From JABCZZ01 sp964454545 (GTDB taxonomy: Bacteria; Pseudomonadota; Alphaproteobacteria; Rickettsiales; JABCZZ01), in NCBI GenBank assembly GCA_964454545.1, contig CAYVTI010000029.1, positions 1 to 27,963 on the forward strand: 27,963 nucleotides of DNA. Reading direction: 5' to 3'. How positions within the stretch are numbered: position 1 is the stretch's first letter; each line of letters begins with the position of its first letter. The translations under genes were made by a program, and so were the position numbers. This document shows, piece after piece, positions 15,250 to 23,871 of this stretch. The notes below the pieces were generated by a model, which had not been told where the DNA came from, did not search any database, and saw nothing but the letters and a program-made list of their open reading frames with translations.

Positions 15250-15581
15250 TGTCATCCTTTTAATTATTAATGACAGGTTCCGGCTGCATAAACAGATACA
15301 GTGAATATAATAACCTTTTTCCTGAAAAATATGAACAATTTTATTTCTTCATTCTCATATAGGAAGCAATTTATATGATTTTTAAATAAATCCCCTGTAT
15401 AAATTAATTAGACCTTGGGGTGCAGTGGTGGTAAAATTATTCATTAATATAAGTATATGGATACAGTGGATGCAGTTTTCGCGGGATAGTTAGAACAATT
15501 CATCAGGCGCTTCGTAAAATTTTATATAGATACGCGAAAAATAAATTCTGTTAATTAAGATTCATTTCTCAGGTAATGGCA
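15250..15581. promoter_or_regulatory. AT-rich divergent intergenic region between two signalling operons
   Basis: About 330 bases separate the sensor/hybrid-kinase genes (minus) from the kinase/regulator genes (plus), so promoters of both must lie here. Inverted repeats are visible. TGTCAT (15250-15255) and ATGACA (15270-15275) flank the minus-strand ribosome-binding site. TTTTCGCG (15476-15483) and CGCGAAAA (15533-15540) are 49 bases apart. There is also a ten-base palindrome TAAAATTTTA (15515-15524). These could be operator half-sites. I cannot assign -35/-10 pairs with confidence. No gene is seen in it. Confidence 0.45.
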
Positions 15582-16346
15582 ATGAATTTAGGAACCGCAA
15601 CTCAAAATACAGGTTTTTCTTCCTCAGAGAAGGAATTGAACGCTTCTCTGGCATTCCAGCTGGAGAGAGCGAAGGAAGAGTTGGAACTTATCAGTTATGT
15701 ATCGTCGCATGATCTGCAGGCGCCATTGCGCGCCATTCTGGCATCCTGCGAAACGCTGGAAAAGAATGCGGCCATCGCTTCCGACAAGGAGGCAAAAGCC
15801 GACTTGCAGAAGATCACGCGCCAGACCGGGAAGATGAGAACCCTGATGCAGGGACTGCTCGATTATCTGCGGCTGGAGACCTTCGGTCCCACGCGTTCCA
15901 TGCTTGACATGAATGAAATCGTGGCGGCGGCCATGACCATCCTTGAGGAAAATATCCGCGCTACCGGCGCTAAAATCGTCTACGGCTCCCTGCCACAGTT
16001 TTACGGCCACAGAGGGAGGATGACGCGTCTTTTTGTCAGCCTGCTTGACAACGCGCTGAAATTCCGCAGTCAGCAGCAACCGGAAATCACGATATCGGCA
16101 AGCGCAAACGGCAGGGAGCTGGAATTCCAGGTTGAGGATAACGGCATCGGCATAGACGAGGAATACCACGACATTATTTTCACCCTCTTCCAGCGCCTTC
16201 ATACGGAGGAAGAATATCCAGGATATGGCATAGGACTTGCTTTGAGCCGCAAGATTGTCGAATCCCACGGAGGCAGGATGTGGATGGAGTCCGTTCCAGG
16301 AAAAGGCAGCCGTTTCCGCTTTACGTTACCGGCTGCGAAAATGTGA
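15582..16346 (+). CDS. Soluble sensorless histidine kinase (phytochrome-type H-box)
   Basis: The 254-residue kinase has only a short leader of about 30 residues, a coiled stretch, HisKA with the H-box VSSHDLQAPLR (H45 counted from the upstream ATG), and the ATPase domain (LLDNALKF, EDNGIGI, GYGIGLALS). The SHDLQ(A/E)PLR type of H-box is typical of phytochrome-associated and related kinases. With no input or membrane domain of its own, it must receive signal from a partner. The divergently encoded ethylene-receptor-like protein, which lacks a kinase, is an obvious candidate, but that link is inference. I prefer the ATG at 15582, eight bases after CAGG, over the ATG at 15576, which is only two bases after it. 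Two response regulators follow. Confidence 0.88.
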   Translation: MNLGTATQNTGFSSSEKELNASLAFQLERAKEELELISYVSSHDLQAPLRAILASCETLEKNAAIASDKEAKADLQKITRQTGKMRTLMQGLLDYLRLETFGPTRSMLDMNEIVAAAMTILEENIRATGAKIVYGSLPQFYGHRGRMTRLFVSLLDNALKFRSQQQPEITISASANGRELEFQVEDNGIGIDEEYHDIIFTLFQRLHTEEEYPGYGIGLALSRKIVESHGGRMWMESVPGKGSRFRFTLPAAKM

Positions 16347-16362
16347 TATTGAAGGAGGTGCT

Positions 16363-16818
16363 ATGAAACCCGGCATGCAGAGAAAAGAACAGATTGAACC
16401 CGCGGACATAAACGTCCTGCTGATTGAAGACTCGCTGGAAGACGGCGTGGCCATTACCAAGGTGCTGTTCGAGAATGAAATGTTCTATTACTTCAGGGTG
16501 ATCAGGAAATACACGCTGGAAGGCGGGCTTGAGTTGCTCAAGAATGATAATTTCGATGTCGTGCTGCTTGATCTCGGCCTGCCGGACGCAAGGGAACTCA
16601 AGGCCGTAAAGGAAATACACCGCTTGTATCCCGACGTCCCGATCGTAATCCTGAGCGGTTATTCGAACATTACCCTGATTCAGGAGGCGCTGCAGAGCGG
16701 CGCGCAGGAATTCCTCGTCAAAGGCGAATCAAGCGCGGCCGTCATACGGCAAAGCATCTACCAGGCGATTGCACGCAAGAAAATAGAGACATCCTACCAG
16801 AAGGGGGAGAAGATATGA
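16363..16818 (+). CDS. Single-domain response regulator 1 (Rcp1-like)
   Basis: The 151-residue protein is a lone receiver domain. Acidic pocket E22/D23 (LLIEDS), phospho-acceptor D70 (VVLLDLGLP), S98 (VILSGYS) and K120 (FLVKGES) are all in place. There is no output domain, so it probably acts by protein contact or as a relay intermediate, as Rcp1-type regulators do with phytochrome kinases. The ATG at 16363 is preceded by a strong GGAGG four bases upstream; the longer frame from 16255 overlaps the kinase and is rejected. The start lies 16 bases after the kinase stop, and its stop overlaps the next regulator as ATGA. Confidence 0.9.
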   Translation: MKPGMQRKEQIEPADINVLLIEDSLEDGVAITKVLFENEMFYYFRVIRKYTLEGGLELLKNDNFDVVLLDLGLPDARELKAVKEIHRLYPDVPIVILSGYSNITLIQEALQSGAQEFLVKGESSAAVIRQSIYQAIARKKIETSYQKGEKI

Positions 16819-17300
16819 TCGACTATAGCAAAAGCATCCGGAGGGCTTACCGCCCCGAACTGGTCATACTGATCGTGGAGGATCACATGCTGTTCACCAA
16901 GGATGTGAAACACGCCCTGCCGGAGCATGCGGTCGTGTTCGCGCGCAGCATCGAGGAAGCGAGAATGCTTTACAATGAGCACCTCCCCGACGTCACGTTC
17001 CTCGATATCGACCTGCCGGACGGCAGCGGACTTGACCTGCTCGATTTCATCCGCGTGCAGGATCCGGACGCTTACGTAGTCATGCTGACCGGGAGCAAGG
17101 TGGAGTCGGATGTCGTCATTTCGCGGCAGCGCGGCGCGCGCGGCTATATCATCAAGCCGTTCACACGCTCCAAGATTGAAAAATACATCACGGAATATCT
17201 GGAATTCCGGGAAAGCCAGATCAAGTCGTTCCTGGCGGAAACGGAGAAACATCGCAATGCCCAGATCATCAATCTCTCCAACGACAATATCGTGAAGTAG
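16815..17300 (+). CDS. Single-domain response regulator 2
   Basis: The 161-residue receiver protein has E22/D23 (LIVEDH), D64 (TFLDIDLPDG), T92 (MLTGS) and K114 (IIKPFT), so it should be phosphorylatable. After the receiver there is a charged helical tail (about 120-161) rich in Lys, Glu and Gln but no DNA-binding or enzymatic domain. It may act through protein contact or as a phosphate sink. Translation is coupled to regulator 1 by an ATGA overlap with AGAAG nearby. The lhgO-like gene begins four bases after its stop, so the operon may continue into metabolism. Confidence 0.9.
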   Translation: MIDYSKSIRRAYRPELVILIVEDHMLFTKDVKHALPEHAVVFARSIEEARMLYNEHLPDVTFLDIDLPDGSGLDLLDFIRVQDPDAYVVMLTGSKVESDVVISRQRGARGYIIKPFTRSKIEKYITEYLEFRESQIKSFLAETEKHRNAQIINLSNDNIVK

Positions 17301-17304
17301 CCGT

Positions 17305-18504
17305 TTGCACTCTGACTTCCTCATCATCGGTGGCGGGATTATCGGGCTTGCTGCCGCATATAAGCTCAAAAACAAAATTCCCGGTGCCTCCATCATCATC
17401 ATAGAAAAAGAAGCGGATGTCGGCCAGCATGCGAGCGGGCGCAACAGTGGCGTGCTGCATGCCGGGTTCTATTACAGCGCGGATTCGCTTAAAGCACGCT
17501 TCTGCCGCGATGGCAACCGCATGATGCATGCCTATTGCGACGAGCACGGCATCCGGGTGAACCGCTGCCGCAAGCTTGTGGTCGCATGCGACGCAGAGGA
17601 AGTAGAAGGATTGCGCGAGCTGAAACGGCGCGGCGATGCGAACGGCGTGCCGGTGGAGCTTATCAGCGCGCAAGAGGCGGAAGCAATCGAGCCGCATGTG
17701 CGCACGCATGAAGTCGCGTTGCTCTCACCCACCACTTCCACCGTGAACCCGCGTGAGATATGCGCCCACCTGCGTGATAAACTTATCGCAATGGGCGTGC
17801 AGATTCATACGCGCTGCACATACCAGAAGCGCATCAGCGGCAACCGCATCCTGGCAGGCGATGAAACCTATGAAGCGAAAACGCTCATCAACTGCGCCGG
17901 GCTTTACGCGGTGGACATTGCACGGGATTTCGGCTTCGCGCCGGATTACGCCATCCTGCCGTTCAAGGGCGTGTATCTTGACTATACATATAATGACAGG
18001 CCGCTGAGCACGCTCATCTACGGCGTGCCGGACATGAGGAAGCCCTTCCTTGGCGTGCAGTTTGCCATCGGCGCGGAGGGCAACATCCGCATCGGCCCGA
18101 CAGCCATCCCGGCATTCTGGCGCGAGAACTATCGCGGGCTTTCCCGTTTCAGGCTGAATGAGGCAATGGAAATTCTCTACTGGCAGTCGGTGTTGTTCAT
18201 CACCAATTCGTTCCACTTCCGCGACTTCGCGCTGGAGGAGATGAAGAAATACAGCAAACGCCATCTGCTCCGGCATGCCTTCCGCATGGTGAAGGATATG
18301 CAGGATATCGCCCGGCCAGAAAGATGGGCATGGGGCAGAACCGGCATCCGCGCACAGTTGCTTAATAAGAAAACGCTGCAGTTGGTACAAGACTTCGTGG
18401 TCGAAAGCGATGCGCATTCCCTGCATGTACTGAATGCCGTCTCTCCCGCATTCACCTCCAGCTTCGCCTTCGCCGAATGGCTGGTGGAAAGATGGAGGCA
18501 ATAG
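17305..18504 (+). CDS. lhgO: L-2-hydroxyglutarate dehydrogenase/oxidase, FAD-dependent
   Basis: The 399-residue flavoprotein of the DAO superfamily carries the dinucleotide motif LIIGGGIIGLAAAY (7-19) and EKEADVGQHASGRNSGVLHAGFYY (34-57 region). The latter is characteristic of L-2-hydroxyglutarate dehydrogenases (YgaF/LhgO), which convert L-2-hydroxyglutarate to 2-oxoglutarate and pass electrons to the membrane or to oxygen. Length is typical. The only start that fits the alignment is TTG at 17305, four bases after the regulator stop, with GTGAAG upstream. The rare start codon and tight spacing suggest coupled, modest expression. Its position in a signalling operon is unusual. Confidence 0.85.
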   Translation: MHSDFLIIGGGIIGLAAAYKLKNKIPGASIIIIEKEADVGQHASGRNSGVLHAGFYYSADSLKARFCRDGNRMMHAYCDEHGIRVNRCRKLVVACDAEEVEGLRELKRRGDANGVPVELISAQEAEAIEPHVRTHEVALLSPTTSTVNPREICAHLRDKLIAMGVQIHTRCTYQKRISGNRILAGDETYEAKTLINCAGLYAVDIARDFGFAPDYAILPFKGVYLDYTYNDRPLSTLIYGVPDMRKPFLGVQFAIGAEGNIRIGPTAIPAFWRENYRGLSRFRLNEAMEILYWQSVLFITNSFHFRDFALEEMKKYSKRHLLRHAFRMVKDMQDIARPERWAWGRTGIRAQLLNKKTLQLVQDFVVESDAHSLHVLNAVSPAFTSSFAFAEWLVERWRQ

Positions 18505-18608
18505 CTACGTATTGCTATTTACCACCCGGCCGCTCGCTGACAAACTTATGCAGGACGCTTGCTACCAAGGTCTGATAAGGCAGGCCTTCTTCCGTTTCTT
18601 TTTAATTC

Positions 18609-20546
18609 TTATTGTTGCTGCCTATACAACGCCAACGCAGTACTCCCGCTTATAAACACAACCTCCACTCCGCAGAAAATCATCAGGCCGTGAGCCGCGA
18701 CATCCGTAAATCCATAGCTATGCAGGCCAACGCTGAGCAGGTTCACCCCGACCCACGCGAGCGCAACGACAACGGTGATAAACGCCATCCCTGAGGCAAA
18801 TCCTATTTCATGCAGCTGCCCGCTGATACGCGCATGCAGCATCCAGATAAGCCACAACACAATCCATAGCGCGCCGTTTTCCTTCGGGTCCCAACCCCAG
18901 AACCTGCCCCAGGACTGATCCGCCCAGATACCTCCCAGCATGGTGCCAATGGCGGTAAAAAGCAGCGCCACGAGCGCCACATTATGCAGGCGGCGCTGCA
19001 GGCTGGCGCGTTCGGAAACCGTCATCTTGCCGAATGCCTGCCGGATGAGGTACATATGCGCTATCGCCCCCGCTATGAGGGAAGAGGCATATCCGGTCGT
19101 GATGCAGACCACGTGCGTGCCAAGCCAGAAATTGGTGTTAAGCACCGCAACCAGCACTTCAAGCGTGTCACTGTCGGCAGCAAATACATTCGCGGCGGCT
19201 ATCAGAAGGCTTGCGATAACTCCGCTGATAAGCAGGCTCTCGCCGCCTTTCTTTTTATGCTCAAGCCACAGGCCGAAACAGGCGGAAACGAAGCTCACGA
19301 AAATCATTGATTCATAGAGTGTGCTGACGGGCGGGCGCAGGAGTATCATCATGCGCATCAGGATTCCCATTCCATGAATAGCGGCGTTGACAAATATAAT
19401 CACATATGCGGCATTATATAGTAATTCTCCCGCTGTCATGCCAGCGAAAGCTGGCATCCAGTAATTAATCCAAGATTGGAGACCAGATAACACCGTTCTC
19501 CTGCCAGTACTCTCAGTATTGGGAAGAACTGGCTTCTGGTATGACAGACGTGATGTAATTAACAACGTAATAGCTGCAAGAAACGTTCCTATGATATACC
19601 CTACGAGGCTTATTCTTAAAGGATCAAACGCATTATAAATGACTTCGAGCGACAACGCGAAAGGCCGGACGCTTGCCGGATTATCCCCCTTATCGCGCAG
19701 CTTCTGTGACAAAGCATTCCACGTGGCTGCATCATTACCGTTATAGGCTTTCGCAAACGCCTGCCAATCCTCGAATAACTTCCTGCTTGCGGGAGATCCC
19801 TCACCCTTTACGATCACCGCCCACGGCGAAAGCCATTCCTCCATGCCTTCCCACGAGGGAGGAATAACGCGTACTAATGTCGTGCGACTGTAGAGCGCAT
19901 CAAGCACGCTCAGGCGATAGGAAATCCTGGCGTTTTTCTGTTCTTCCGGTGAGTATTGCTCAATCCTGTCGCCCTTTTCCTTCACAGTTTTGCGAAGCGC
20001 CGTATCAATCGCATACCGGTCTTTAAGCAGATCCATATAGTTTGCATCCTGATGGTCATGCATGGGCAGCAGCAGGGTAAACGCTCCCGTTATTTCGGCA
20101 AAATCATTAATGTTCATATAGAGCCGGAGCATCTCCTGCTCCTCCGCCGTAAGCTGCTTTTTGTCTTTGATCACCAGCGACTTCATCAGGTCTTTCTGCT
20201 CTCCCATGACCGCCGCTATTTCAACAAAACTATAGAGCTGATCGGAACGCTCCGGCAATGTCAGGATACGGGCGACCTCGTTGGATCGCACCAGGAAAAT
20301 GTTTTTCTGCACCGCCTCCCCCGGATTGAACATGGCGGAAGCCAGCCACTGTATCGCGGATTCTTTCGGCAACGATTTCGCGCCATATATTTTTCTGAGG
20401 GAAATACGGGCAAAACTATCGAGCGGCTTTATACGGCCTTCATGCAGGATAGGAATGCGCGCAAAGTCGGAATAGCTAAAATCGCCGCGTTCGCCTGCAA
20501 AAAGTATATGAGGCCATAACAGAAATAATAACGCTATCCATCTCAT
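18609..20546 (-). CDS. ccsA: System II cytochrome c maturation protein, CcsA/ResC-type, carrying an inserted repeat
   Basis: The 645-residue protein has a signal peptide (1-18) and a periplasmic region (about 19-305). A CcsA membrane domain follows, with the haem-handling tryptophan-rich WWD motif WGRFWGWDPKE (546-556) and His at 478 (LGTHV) and 609 (GLHSYGF). CcsA with ResB forms the System II synthetase that exports haem and attaches it to apocytochrome c outside the membrane. I use the ATG at 20544-20546, which overlaps the resB-like stop as ATGA and begins the signal peptide; 71 extra codons of the longest frame lie in the resB-like gene. Residues 334-372 are encoded by a palindromic element in a loop between the first and second helices of the C-terminal domain. 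The frame stays open. Confidence 0.85.
   Translation of the reverse strand: MRWIALLFLLWPHILFAGERGDFSYSDFARIPILHEGRIKPLDSFARISLRKIYGAKSLPKESAIQWLASAMFNPGEAVQKNIFLVRSNEVARILTLPERSDQLYSFVEIAAVMGEQKDLMKSLVIKDKKQLTAEEQEMLRLYMNINDFAEITGAFTLLLPMHDHQDANYMDLLKDRYAIDTALRKTVKEKGDRIEQYSPEEQKNARISYRLSVLDALYSRTTLVRVIPPSWEGMEEWLSPWAVIVKGEGSPASRKLFEDWQAFAKAYNGNDAATWNALSQKLRDKGDNPASVRPFALSLEVIYNAFDPLRISLVGYIIGTFLAAITLLITSRLSYQKPVLPNTESTGRRTVLSGLQSWINYWMPAFAGMTAGELLYNAAYVIIFVNAAIHGMGILMRMMILLRPPVSTLYESMIFVSFVSACFGLWLEHKKKGGESLLISGVIASLLIAAANVFAADSDTLEVLVAVLNTNFWLGTHVVCITTGYASSLIAGAIAHMYLIRQAFGKMTVSERASLQRRLHNVALVALLFTAIGTMLGGIWADQSWGRFWGWDPKENGALWIVLWLIWMLHARISGQLHEIGFASGMAFITVVVALAWVGVNLLSVGLHSYGFTDVAAHGLMIFCGVEVVFISGSTALALYRQQQ
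19433..19547. repeat. Palindromic repeat element inserted within ccsA
   Basis: Inverted ends CTGTCATGCCAG (19433-19444) and CTGGTATGACAG (19536-19547) match at 11 of 12 positions. The left part is a perfect hairpin, ATGCCAGC-GAAA-GCTGGCAT (19438-19457). A second pairing is GCCAGT (19503-19508) with ACTGGC (19528-19533). The left half belongs to the widespread GTCATTCCCGCGAAAGCGGGAATCC type of bacterial palindrome, which reads WxPAFAGMT when translated in this orientation, as it does here (WMPAFAGMT at residues 363-371). The exact ends are uncertain; a span of 117 bases would equal 39 codons. Confidence 0.8.
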
Positions 20547-21652
20547 GCCGCTTTCCTCCGCAGCAGGAAAGTCGTCACCAGATGGATGACGAGGCCGACG
20601 CAAAGCGAGGAGATTGCCAGGTAGGGAAATATCTCGCCTGAATTTTTTACAACTGCCAGCACGGTAAAGAGCTTGCCGTCCTGCTCTGCGAACGAGGACT
20701 GATACAACGTATAGCCCCGGTAACGCAGCGGCTGGTTCATCTCTATAACTGTTTTCCACTTGAGCGCCCCGTCAATTACCTCGACTTCCGACTGGTAGCT
20801 ACGTGCCATATCCGTGCCGGGATAGTCTGATTTGGTGAATTTAATCAGGCGCAGGTCGAAAGGTATGTCGCGCTCGGCTTGCCTTATAAATACCTGGTAC
20901 CTGTCTTTTCCAACCGAAAATTCCGGCTGCTTATTGAGCGCCTGCGAGGTAAGATAAGTGCCTTTGGCCTTTCCGGCATTGCCTGCCACTTCAAAAACGA
21001 CGCCTGATTGGTTTTTTGCATCCTCCCTTTCCGGCGTAAGAGCGCTTATTGCAAATCTCGCCGCCATGTCATGCACCGCAGGATCGGAATTACCATGCAT
21101 TTCCATATTGCAATTAAAGCAATAACTCAGGATACGGACTGAGAATGGCATGCGCGCATCGGTTATGCCCTTGCCCGCAGACAGTTCGGTATAAGGAATT
21201 TTCTGAAGCAATTCGCCGTTCTTCAGGATCGCCAGTTCCCGATCATGGTAGTCCGACACTACATGGCTGGCCTCGTTGTCGCCCAGCACGAGATAGCCTT
21301 CCTCCCGACTGATGGCGGTTATAAGGCCGCCAGCCAGCAGAACCAGCACGCTGGCATGCGCGATGATAATGCCGATATGGTGCTTCCTGAGCGGCGATTT
21401 CAGGATCAGCTTTGCGCACAGGGCAAGCGCAATCAGGCCGATGGCCGCATAGGCTCCCGGCAGCGGAATAATCCCGACCCGGAATATAAAGGAGCCGAAG
21501 AACAGTTTCTGCGACTGGTAAAGCCCGATATAGCGCTGGGAGACCGTCCCCATAACCAGCATCAGCATCAGCCATGGCAGGGCGTAAAATAGAAGCGACG
21601 GCTTCGTAAGGATATCAGCTAGCAGGCGGATTTCTGCGATTATTCGGGTCAT
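20543..21652 (-). CDS. resB: System II cytochrome c maturation protein, ResB-type
   Basis: The 369-residue membrane protein fits the ResB/CcsB partner of CcsA. There are membrane helices at about 20-38, 55-80 and 93-112, then a large extracytoplasmic domain (about 113-340) with the family-like PLRYRGYTLYQSSF stretch. A final helix follows (about 342-362), ending in RRKAA. It also has a CFNCNMEMH stretch that could coordinate metal or form a disulphide. Its stop overlaps the ccsA start (ATGA), consistent with a resB-resC operon. Many alphaproteobacteria use System I (CcmA-I) instead, so this pair is notable. Confidence 0.85.
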   Translation of the reverse strand: MTRIIAEIRLLADILTKPSLLFYALPWLMLMLVMGTVSQRYIGLYQSQKLFFGSFIFRVGIIPLPGAYAAIGLIALALCAKLILKSPLRKHHIGIIIAHASVLVLLAGGLITAISREEGYLVLGDNEASHVVSDYHDRELAILKNGELLQKIPYTELSAGKGITDARMPFSVRILSYCFNCNMEMHGNSDPAVHDMAARFAISALTPEREDAKNQSGVVFEVAGNAGKAKGTYLTSQALNKQPEFSVGKDRYQVFIRQAERDIPFDLRLIKFTKSDYPGTDMARSYQSEVEVIDGALKWKTVIEMNQPLRYRGYTLYQSSFAEQDGKLFTVLAVVKNSGEIFPYLAISSLCVGLVIHLVTTFLLRRKAA

Positions 21653-21723
21653 GACATGATTTCAGTTTAACAAAGCGTAGCATTACTATAGAAGAGGCTG
21701 CTATTAAAGAACTAAAAAACAGG

Positions 21724-22608
21724 ATGCACACGTCCACTATGGAATTCCTAGACAATATAACTTCGCTTACCAGGCAATATGATCTTTTTATCCTTGATCT
21801 CTGGGGTGTTATTCATGACGGCCAGAACCTTTACCCTGGTGTCAGGGATTGCCTCGAACATCTGAGGAAACACAAAAAAAAGATTATATTTCTCTCCAAC
21901 GCCCCGCGCCGCGCAGATACCGTCGCTACGGCTTTGCTGCGCATGGGCGTTACCGATGCGCTTTATGATAAAATAGTGACCTCCGGTGAAGTGTTCTATC
22001 AGTCCCTTGCGCATCCTGAAAAATCGATTTTCCGCCCCGGCGGCAGAAATTACATATATATGGGCCTCGAAAGGGACAGAAACATACTGGAAGGCTCGCA
22101 TTATCAGGAAGTTAAGCATCCGGATGTCGCCAGTTTTCTGCTGCTTTCCCATTCCTATCACGACCACCAGCCGATGAAGGAACTGGTGCCGCTCCTGCAG
22201 GGCTGTATAAAAAACAGATTGCCTGCCCTCTGCATCAATCCTGATAAGGAAATAGTAAGGTTAAGCGGCGAGCATGTCTATTGCGCTGGATTCCTCGCAG
22301 AGGAATACCGTCTCATGGGCGGTGAGGTGTTTTATTTCGGTAAACCCCATAGCGCTGTTTATGTTGCCTGCCTGGAGAATTATCAGGAAATAGATAAAAA
22401 GCGCATCGTCGCTGTGGGCGACAGTCTGGCTAACGACATAGCGGGCGCTAACGATGCCGGAATTACAAGCGTGCTCGTAACTGGTGGGATTCTGCAAAAT
22501 GCCGTTGGCACGCCTGCTTCAGTCGACTACAAAGACAAGCTCATAAAAATACTAAATGATGCGCCGGCAAAGCCGGATTTTATAATCCCGGATTTCAGAT
22601 GTGTTTGA
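21724..22608 (+). CDS. HAD-superfamily class IIA hydrolase (TIGR01459-like)
   Basis: The 294-residue protein is a class IIA haloacid-dehalogenase phosphatase of the NagD/phosphoglycolate-phosphatase kind. The nucleophile motif FILDLWGVIHDG (23-34), motif II LSNAPRR, the substrate-cap region and the C-terminal GKPHSAVY and VGDSLANDIAGANDAG motifs are all present. The DLWGV variant is, to my knowledge, typical of an uncharacterised mostly alphaproteobacterial subgroup. The substrate is unknown. The ATG at 21724 is immediately preceded by ACAGG; an ATG at 21739 would be 15 bases away, so neither spacing is ideal and five residues are uncertain. It is divergent from resB. Confidence 0.85.
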   Translation: MHTSTMEFLDNITSLTRQYDLFILDLWGVIHDGQNLYPGVRDCLEHLRKHKKKIIFLSNAPRRADTVATALLRMGVTDALYDKIVTSGEVFYQSLAHPEKSIFRPGGRNYIYMGLERDRNILEGSHYQEVKHPDVASFLLLSHSYHDHQPMKELVPLLQGCIKNRLPALCINPDKEIVRLSGEHVYCAGFLAEEYRLMGGEVFYFGKPHSAVYVACLENYQEIDKKRIVAVGDSLANDIAGANDAGITSVLVTGGILQNAVGTPASVDYKDKLIKILNDAPAKPDFIIPDFRCV

Positions 22609-22659
22609 AGTTTTTTGGTTTTTCTTGCTCTTAATCGTCGCTTGCAGGTATAAAAAAGT

Positions 22660-23859
22660 ATGGATACTATTCTGGAACACACGGTATTTCTATTTATTAC
22701 CGCGATTCTTGTCGCACTTCTCGCGCGCCGCCTCCACCTGCCCTACACAGTTGGGCTGGTGCTGACAGGAATAGCCCTCAGTATAACGCATGCGTATGTG
22801 GGAATAGCTCTGACACGGGAATTTATTTTCGACGTTATTCTTCCTCCATTGCTTTTTGAAGCTACGCTTAATATTCACTGGAAAGAATTGAAAAAAGATT
22901 CACTGCCCATTATGTTGCTTGCCGTGCTCGGCGTTATGATTTCCGCCCTGTTCGTAACAGGGGCTATTATTTTGCTTCTGGGATGGCAATGGCAGCCTGC
23001 GTTAATATTTGGCGTGCTGATCGCCGCCACCGATCCGGTGGCCGTCATCGCAATGTTCAAGGATAATCACGTAAAAGGACGCCTGCGCCTGCTTGTGGAA
23101 AGCGAAAGTCTCTTTAATGACGGAGTTGCGGCGGTGTTATTTGCGATTGTTCTCTCCTGCGTGCAATCCAACGGGCACATTCCGGCAGGACCAGCCCTGC
23201 AGTCGCTGGCCTATACGGTACTAGGGGGTGTATTAGCTGGAACCATATGCGCGGGATTTGCGATATTCATCGCTGGGCACACCGCAGAGCATCTTATAGA
23301 GACCGCTTTGACCACAGCAACCGCCTATGGCGCCTTCATACTCGCTGAGCACTTGCATGTTTCCGGGGTTCTGGCAACGGTCACTACTGGATTACTTATG
23401 GGAAATCTGGGTATCTTATGCGAAGATTCCACTAATTCACTGTCAGGGAAAGGACGTGCTTTCATTATTGATTTCTGGGAGTTCGTTGCATTTCTTGCGA
23501 ACTCACTCATTTTTCTTCTCATTGGGCTGCGCGTAGCAACCATACCGTTTTCAGTATTAGGCGTGGGAGCATTATCCATCATCATAATCATGGTCGTCGT
23601 AGGAAGGGCACTTACGGTTTATCCGCTCTGCATGCCATTGCTGAAAAGCAAATGGGCGATTCCATTGCGATACCAGCACATCCTATGGTGGGGCGGGCTA
23701 AGAGGCGCCCTTGGGCTGGCGCTGGCCCTGTCATTGCCGGATTCGCTGCCCATGCATGATGAAATCATCATTGCCACTTTTGGAGTCGTCGCTTTTTCTG
23801 TAATCGTACAGGGCCTGAGCATGCCATTCCTGCTCAGGCGCCTTAAATGTAATGGCTAG
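22660..23859 (+). CDS. CPA1-family sodium/proton antiporter (NhaP-like)
   Basis: The 399-residue protein has about twelve hydrophobic segments and the CPA1 motifs ATDPVAV (123-129) and ESESLFNDGVA (147-157), whose acidic residues bind and exchange cations. LPPLLFEATL (61-70) and WGGLRGALGLALAL near the end are also typical of NhaP/NHE members. It ends soon after the last helix, so it lacks the long cytoplasmic tail of some relatives. It probably extrudes Na+ (or K+) in exchange for H+ across the inner membrane. The glycosyltransferase-like gene starts 12 bases after its stop. Confidence 0.9.
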   Translation: MDTILEHTVFLFITAILVALLARRLHLPYTVGLVLTGIALSITHAYVGIALTREFIFDVILPPLLFEATLNIHWKELKKDSLPIMLLAVLGVMISALFVTGAIILLLGWQWQPALIFGVLIAATDPVAVIAMFKDNHVKGRLRLLVESESLFNDGVAAVLFAIVLSCVQSNGHIPAGPALQSLAYTVLGGVLAGTICAGFAIFIAGHTAEHLIETALTTATAYGAFILAEHLHVSGVLATVTTGLLMGNLGILCEDSTNSLSGKGRAFIIDFWEFVAFLANSLIFLLIGLRVATIPFSVLGVGALSIIIIMVVVGRALTVYPLCMPLLKSKWAIPLRYQHILWWGGLRGALGLALALSLPDSLPMHDEIIIATFGVVAFSVIVQGLSMPFLLRRLKCNG

Positions 23860-23871
23860 AGGATAACTATT

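Noticed and set aside
19421..19560. GTAATT at both sides of the ccsA palindrome as a target-site duplication
   Set aside because: The copies are 134 bases apart, not a multiple of three, which does not fit an in-frame insertion, and the hexamer is AT-rich and recurs inside the element.
20547..20759. Seventy-one-codon N-terminal extension of CcsA
   Set aside because: It lies entirely inside the resB-like gene in another frame; the ATG at 20546 begins a signal peptide and forms an ATGA overlap.
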